A DNA stretch of 16,829 nucleotides from DASUTB01 sp036374835. Lineage in GTDB: Bacteria; Actinomycetota; Actinomycetes; Jiangellales; Jiangellaceae. The notes under the pieces are model-generated. The model ran no database searches and had not been told where the DNA came from. It saw nothing but the letters and a program-made list of their open reading frames with translations. The DNA is taken from positions 1 to 16,829 of the forward strand of contig DASUTB010000135.1 in assembly GCA_036374835.1 (NCBI GenBank), written 5' to 3'. Made by a program: the position numbers and the translations under genes. Positions 14,566 through 16,829 of the stretch are shown in pieces (positions within the stretch are counted from its first letter, which is position 1; each line of letters starts with the position of its first letter).

Positions 14566-14602
14566 CGCGGTTGGGGGTTAACCGTCTGCTGAACCAACCG
14601 CG
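14566..14602. promoter_or_regulatory. Inverted repeat CGCGGTTGG...CCAACCGCG with nested GGTTAACC
   Basis: Nine-base arms (14566-14574 and 14594-14602) flank 19 bases. The palindrome GGTTAACC (14576-14583) overlaps the spacer, so GGTT/AACC half-sites occur four times in 37 bases. This is the layout of an operator for a dimeric or tetrameric regulator. A binding protein is not identified; the adjacent NarL-type regulator is the obvious candidate. Confidence 0.5.
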
Positions 14603-14634
14603 CTCGTCGTCGTAGGCGGCTACGCTGACGAGCG
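14601..14634. promoter_or_regulatory. 34-nt hairpin or operator just before the kinase gene
   Basis: CGCTCGTC (14601-14608) and GACGAGCG (14627-14634) are perfect arms. CGTAG (14611-14615) and CTACG (14620-14624) are perfect inner arms around GCGG. Only GT/CT between them breaks the stem. It shares its first two bases with the preceding inverted repeat and ends about 24 bases before the TACTAT box, over the expected -35 region. Confidence 0.55.
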
Positions 14635-14658
14635 CATCCGTATGGGCGGCGTCGCGGA

Positions 14659-14664
14659 TACTAT
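14659..14664 (+). promoter_or_regulatory. Candidate -10 box of the kinase gene (leaderless)
   Basis: TACTAT fits TANNNT and ends six bases before ATG 14671, which lacks a Shine-Dalgarno. This spacing suggests transcription starting at or next to the start codon. No good -35 hexamer is visible, consistent with control by an activator bound at the palindrome upstream. Confidence 0.45.
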
Positions 14665-14670
14665 CGCGGC

Positions 14671-16134
14671 ATGGTCCGCATTCGGCCCTGGTCGCGCCTG
14701 CCCACATGGATCCAGGACGGGCTGCTCGCGCTCTTCGTCACGTTCATGCAGATCCAGGGCACGGTCCGGGTCTCGGAGAGCTCAGACGTTGTGGCTCGGC
14801 CGTTGAGTGAGTTCGGCAACCTCGGCTTCGTGCTGCTCTTCGTCGCCGGTGCGGTCCTGGTGGTGCGCCGTCGCTGGCCGATCGCGGTGTTCGTCATCAA
14901 TGCGGGGATCAGCGTCGTCTTCTTCTCGGTCGGGTTCGGAGATGGTCCCGGATGGCTCAGCCTCTTCGTCGCCATCTACACGGTCACGGCCCACGGTGAT
15001 GGGCACAGGTCCCTGCGCATCGTCGCGGTAGGGATCGCGGTGCTGGCCGTCGTCTGGCTGATCGAGGGCGTGGACGTCCAACCGCGCGAGGCGCTGGGAT
15101 GGTTGTTCTTCCGGATCGGGGCCGCAATGATGGCGGCCGCACTCGGCGAGTCGATCCGATCCAGAAGGGTGATCGCCATCGAAGCGCTGGAGCGAGCCGA
15201 CCGTGCCGAACGGACCCGGGACGAAGAGGCACGGCGCAGGGTGGACGCGGAGCGCCTGCGGATCGCCCGGGAGGTACACGACACCGTGGCCCACGCTATC
15301 GCGATCATCAATGTGCAGGCCGGTGTCACCGCCCACGTACTGGACAAGCGGCCGGAGCGGGCCAAGGAGACTCTGGTCACCATCGAGCAAACCAGCGCTC
15401 AGGCTTTGCATGAGATGCGGGCCATTCTGGGGGTGTTACGCGATACCGACGACGGCCCGGTGCCGTCCCCAGGTCTGCGCCAGCTCGACGAGCTCACCAA
15501 CATGGCGCGCGAGGGCGGTCTCGACGTCAAGCTCGAGGTGAATACGCCGCCGCCCGAGCTTCCCAGGGCGGTGGACACAGCGGCCTATCGGATCGTCCAG
15601 GAGGCGATCACCAACGTCCTCCGGCACGTGGGGCGCGCACGGGTCACCATTGCGGTCGGGCGGGGCACAGACATTCTGGACCTGCGTGTCACCGACGACG
15701 GAGGCTTGTCCGCGGCGGGCGATGATGAAGGGCGCCGCGGTGCCGGTGCCGAGAGTTCTGCGGCCAGGCATGGCCAGCCGAGAGCCGGAGCGCCCGGCGG
15801 CGTTACGGTGCCATGGAGCGAGGGCTACGAGGAACCGGCTACGGTGACCGCGAAGCCGGGCGTGATGCCCGCCGGCGATGCCGAGGTCGCGTCGGTTGTG
15901 ACCGACCGGGTGGCGCCGACACGTGCCTCGGCCGGGACCGCCGGACAGTCCCCTATCCTGACCGGCGGATCAGCGCCGACCGGTACCGTCGGTGACGCCG
16001 GAAAAGGACGAGGAATCGCCGGGATGCGGGAACGTTGCGACCTGCTCGGCGGCCACCTCGAGGCGGGACCACGACCGGAAGGCGGATTCGAGGTTCGGGC
16101 CACGCTTCCCCTAAGCCCGGCGGCCGCGTCGTGA
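14671..16134 (+). CDS. NarL-type sensor histidine kinase with insertion in ATPase domain
   Basis: The 487-residue membrane kinase has about six N-terminal hydrophobic segments (near 13-29, 48-66, 70-88, 94-107, 115-132, 142-158) and little extracellular sequence. A charged coiled-coil-like linker follows (172-200). The HisKA_3 phosphoacceptor is His203 (EVHDTVAHAI). The ATP-binding N box is around EAITNVLRH. The G1-like box DDGG is at 342-345, and the G2-like box GKGRGIAGMRERC is at 444-456. Between these boxes, which normally lie close together, are about 95 residues rich in Gly, Ala, Thr, Pro and acidic residues. The kinase may sense a membrane or redox signal. ATG 14671 is chosen although it has no Shine-Dalgarno. 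The response regulator start overlaps its stop by 4 bases (GTGA). Confidence 0.9.
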   Translation: MVRIRPWSRLPTWIQDGLLALFVTFMQIQGTVRVSESSDVVARPLSEFGNLGFVLLFVAGAVLVVRRRWPIAVFVINAGISVVFFSVGFGDGPGWLSLFVAIYTVTAHGDGHRSLRIVAVGIAVLAVVWLIEGVDVQPREALGWLFFRIGAAMMAAALGESIRSRRVIAIEALERADRAERTRDEEARRRVDAERLRIAREVHDTVAHAIAIINVQAGVTAHVLDKRPERAKETLVTIEQTSAQALHEMRAILGVLRDTDDGPVPSPGLRQLDELTNMAREGGLDVKLEVNTPPPELPRAVDTAAYRIVQEAITNVLRHVGRARVTIAVGRGTDILDLRVTDDGGLSAAGDDEGRRGAGAESSAARHGQPRAGAPGGVTVPWSEGYEEPATVTAKPGVMPAGDAEVASVVTDRVAPTRASAGTAGQSPILTGGSAPTGTVGDAGKGRGIAGMRERCDLLGGHLEAGPRPEGGFEVRATLPLSPAAAS

Positions 16135-16826
16135 CGGACATGGGCGCGACGGCGGACGCCCCCCAAATCCGGGTACTCCTGGCGGACGACCAGGTGCTGG
16201 TGCGCAGCGGCTTCAAGGTACTGCTCGACGTCGAGGACGACATCGCCGTCGTAGGGGAGGCCACCAACGGGAGAGAGGCCGTGGAACAGGCGCGTGCCAC
16301 CCGCCCCGATGTCGTACTGATGGACATTCGTATGCCGGAACTGGACGGGATCAAGGCGACGGCGCAGATTGCGCAGATCAGAGGGCTGGAACGCGTCCAT
16401 GTTCTGATCCTGACCACTTACGACACTGACGCTTACGTCTTCGAAGCACTGCAGGCCGGCGCCAGCGGCTTCCTGCTCAAGGACGCGGGCCCCGCCGAGT
16501 TGCTGCATGCCATCCGGGTGGTCGCCGCCGGAGAAGCGCTGCTGGCTCCGCGCATCACGCGGCGGCTGATCGCCCAGTTCGCCGCCAGCCGCATCGCGTA
16601 TGAGGTGGCCGAGGAACGGCTTGCGGCTCTGACGCAGCGCGAACGGGAAGTGCTGGCGCTTGTGGGACAGGGGCTGAGCAATGCCGAGATCGGTGCGGAA
16701 CTCTATCTCAGCCCGGCCACCGCCCGGACTCATGTCAGCCATGCCATGGTGAAGCTGGGTGCCCGGGACCGGGCGCAGTTGGTCGTCATCGCCTACCAAA
16801 CCGGGCTGGTCAGTCCGGGGCAGTGA
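16131..16826 (+). CDS. NarL/FixJ-type response regulator
   Basis: The 231-residue regulator has a receiver domain with the acidic pair D19-D20 (LLADDQ), phosphoacceptor D65 (LMDIRMP), T95 and K117 (LLKDAG), all in place. A C-terminal LuxR-type helix-turn-helix spans 167-226 (LTQREREVLALV, then NAEIGAELYLSPATARTHV). It is expected to be phosphorylated by the adjacent kinase and to bind DNA as a dimer. I chose GTG 16131, which overlaps the kinase stop (GTGA) and points to translational coupling; ATG 16140 is a possible shorter start. Target genes are not known; the neighbouring divergent oxidase operon is the simplest candidate. The gene is complete, ending three bases before the window edge. 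Confidence 0.93.
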   Translation: MTDMGATADAPQIRVLLADDQVLVRSGFKVLLDVEDDIAVVGEATNGREAVEQARATRPDVVLMDIRMPELDGIKATAQIAQIRGLERVHVLILTTYDTDAYVFEALQAGASGFLLKDAGPAELLHAIRVVAAGEALLAPRITRRLIAQFAASRIAYEVAEERLAALTQREREVLALVGQGLSNAEIGAELYLSPATARTHVSHAMVKLGARDRAQLVVIAYQTGLVSPGQ

Positions 16827-16829
16827 CCG

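Larger units (their letters stand above)
14303..14670. promoter_or_regulatory. Divergent control region, oxidase operon / two-component system
   Basis: No gene lies in these 368 bases between divergent operons. It holds GC-rich inverted repeats (14458-14519), two adjoining stronger palindromes (14566-14634), and a TACTAT -10-like box (14659-14664) six bases before the kinase ATG. No clear promoter for the DUF6220-like gene was found. Confidence 0.6.

Noticed and set aside
14303..14707. Upstream extension of the DUF6220-like gene
   Set aside because: The start at 14302 has a good Shine-Dalgarno and the family begins with MRR-x-F; the extension runs over palindromes and past the kinase start.
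1..16829. CRISPR array or insertion sequence
   Set aside because: No regularly spaced direct repeats, cas genes, transposase motifs or terminal inverted repeats with target duplications were seen.

Overview
The window is high-GC DNA from an actinobacterium, almost certainly a filamentous (sporulating) one. The evidence is an SsgA/SsgB-family cell-division protein, GTG/TTG starts, leaderless-looking starts and an Erm methyltransferase of actinobacterial type. No insertion sequence, phage gene or CRISPR array was seen. Most genes are ordinary chromosomal ones; the interest lies mainly in the non-coding DNA between them. The genus cannot be fixed from sequence alone.

Layout: positions 1-635 hold no intact gene, only GC-rich short repeats and a minus-strand coding remnant (296-478). 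A FAD oxidoreductase fused to a C-terminal Rieske domain follows (636-2168, minus), then a minus-strand tRNA cluster Gly(GCC)-Cys(GCA)-Val(GAC). On the plus strand come pabB and pabC (p-aminobenzoate branch of folate synthesis). They meet a minus-strand pair, ssgB then a CGNR zinc-finger gene, across a 94-nt double-armed palindrome (4717-4810). ssgB and a plus-strand RDD membrane protein diverge from a 374-nt region that contains two Crp-like palindromes.

Next is an erm-type 23S rRNA methyltransferase gene (minus). Its roughly 270-nt leader encodes a 16-codon peptide with an Arg-Thr-Arg motif followed by competing hairpins, as in a macrolide-responsive attenuator. A divergent Na+/H+ antiporter gene, an alpha/beta hydrolase gene and tRNA-Val(CAC) follow. 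Beside that tRNA lies a stump of an NAD(P)-binding protein gene, broken after 16 codons.

The right third is a minus-strand run: a DUF6220-like four-helix membrane protein, a large membrane-anchored multicopper oxidase, a small helical protein and an SDR oxidoreductase. The first three genes overlap (4 nt and 11 nt), which suggests translational coupling. A NarL-type sensor kinase and response regulator (plus, 4-nt overlap) diverge from this oxidase operon across 368 nt with stacked palindromes, so the pair may control the oxidase genes. The kinase carries a low-complexity insertion of about 95 residues inside its ATP-binding domain.
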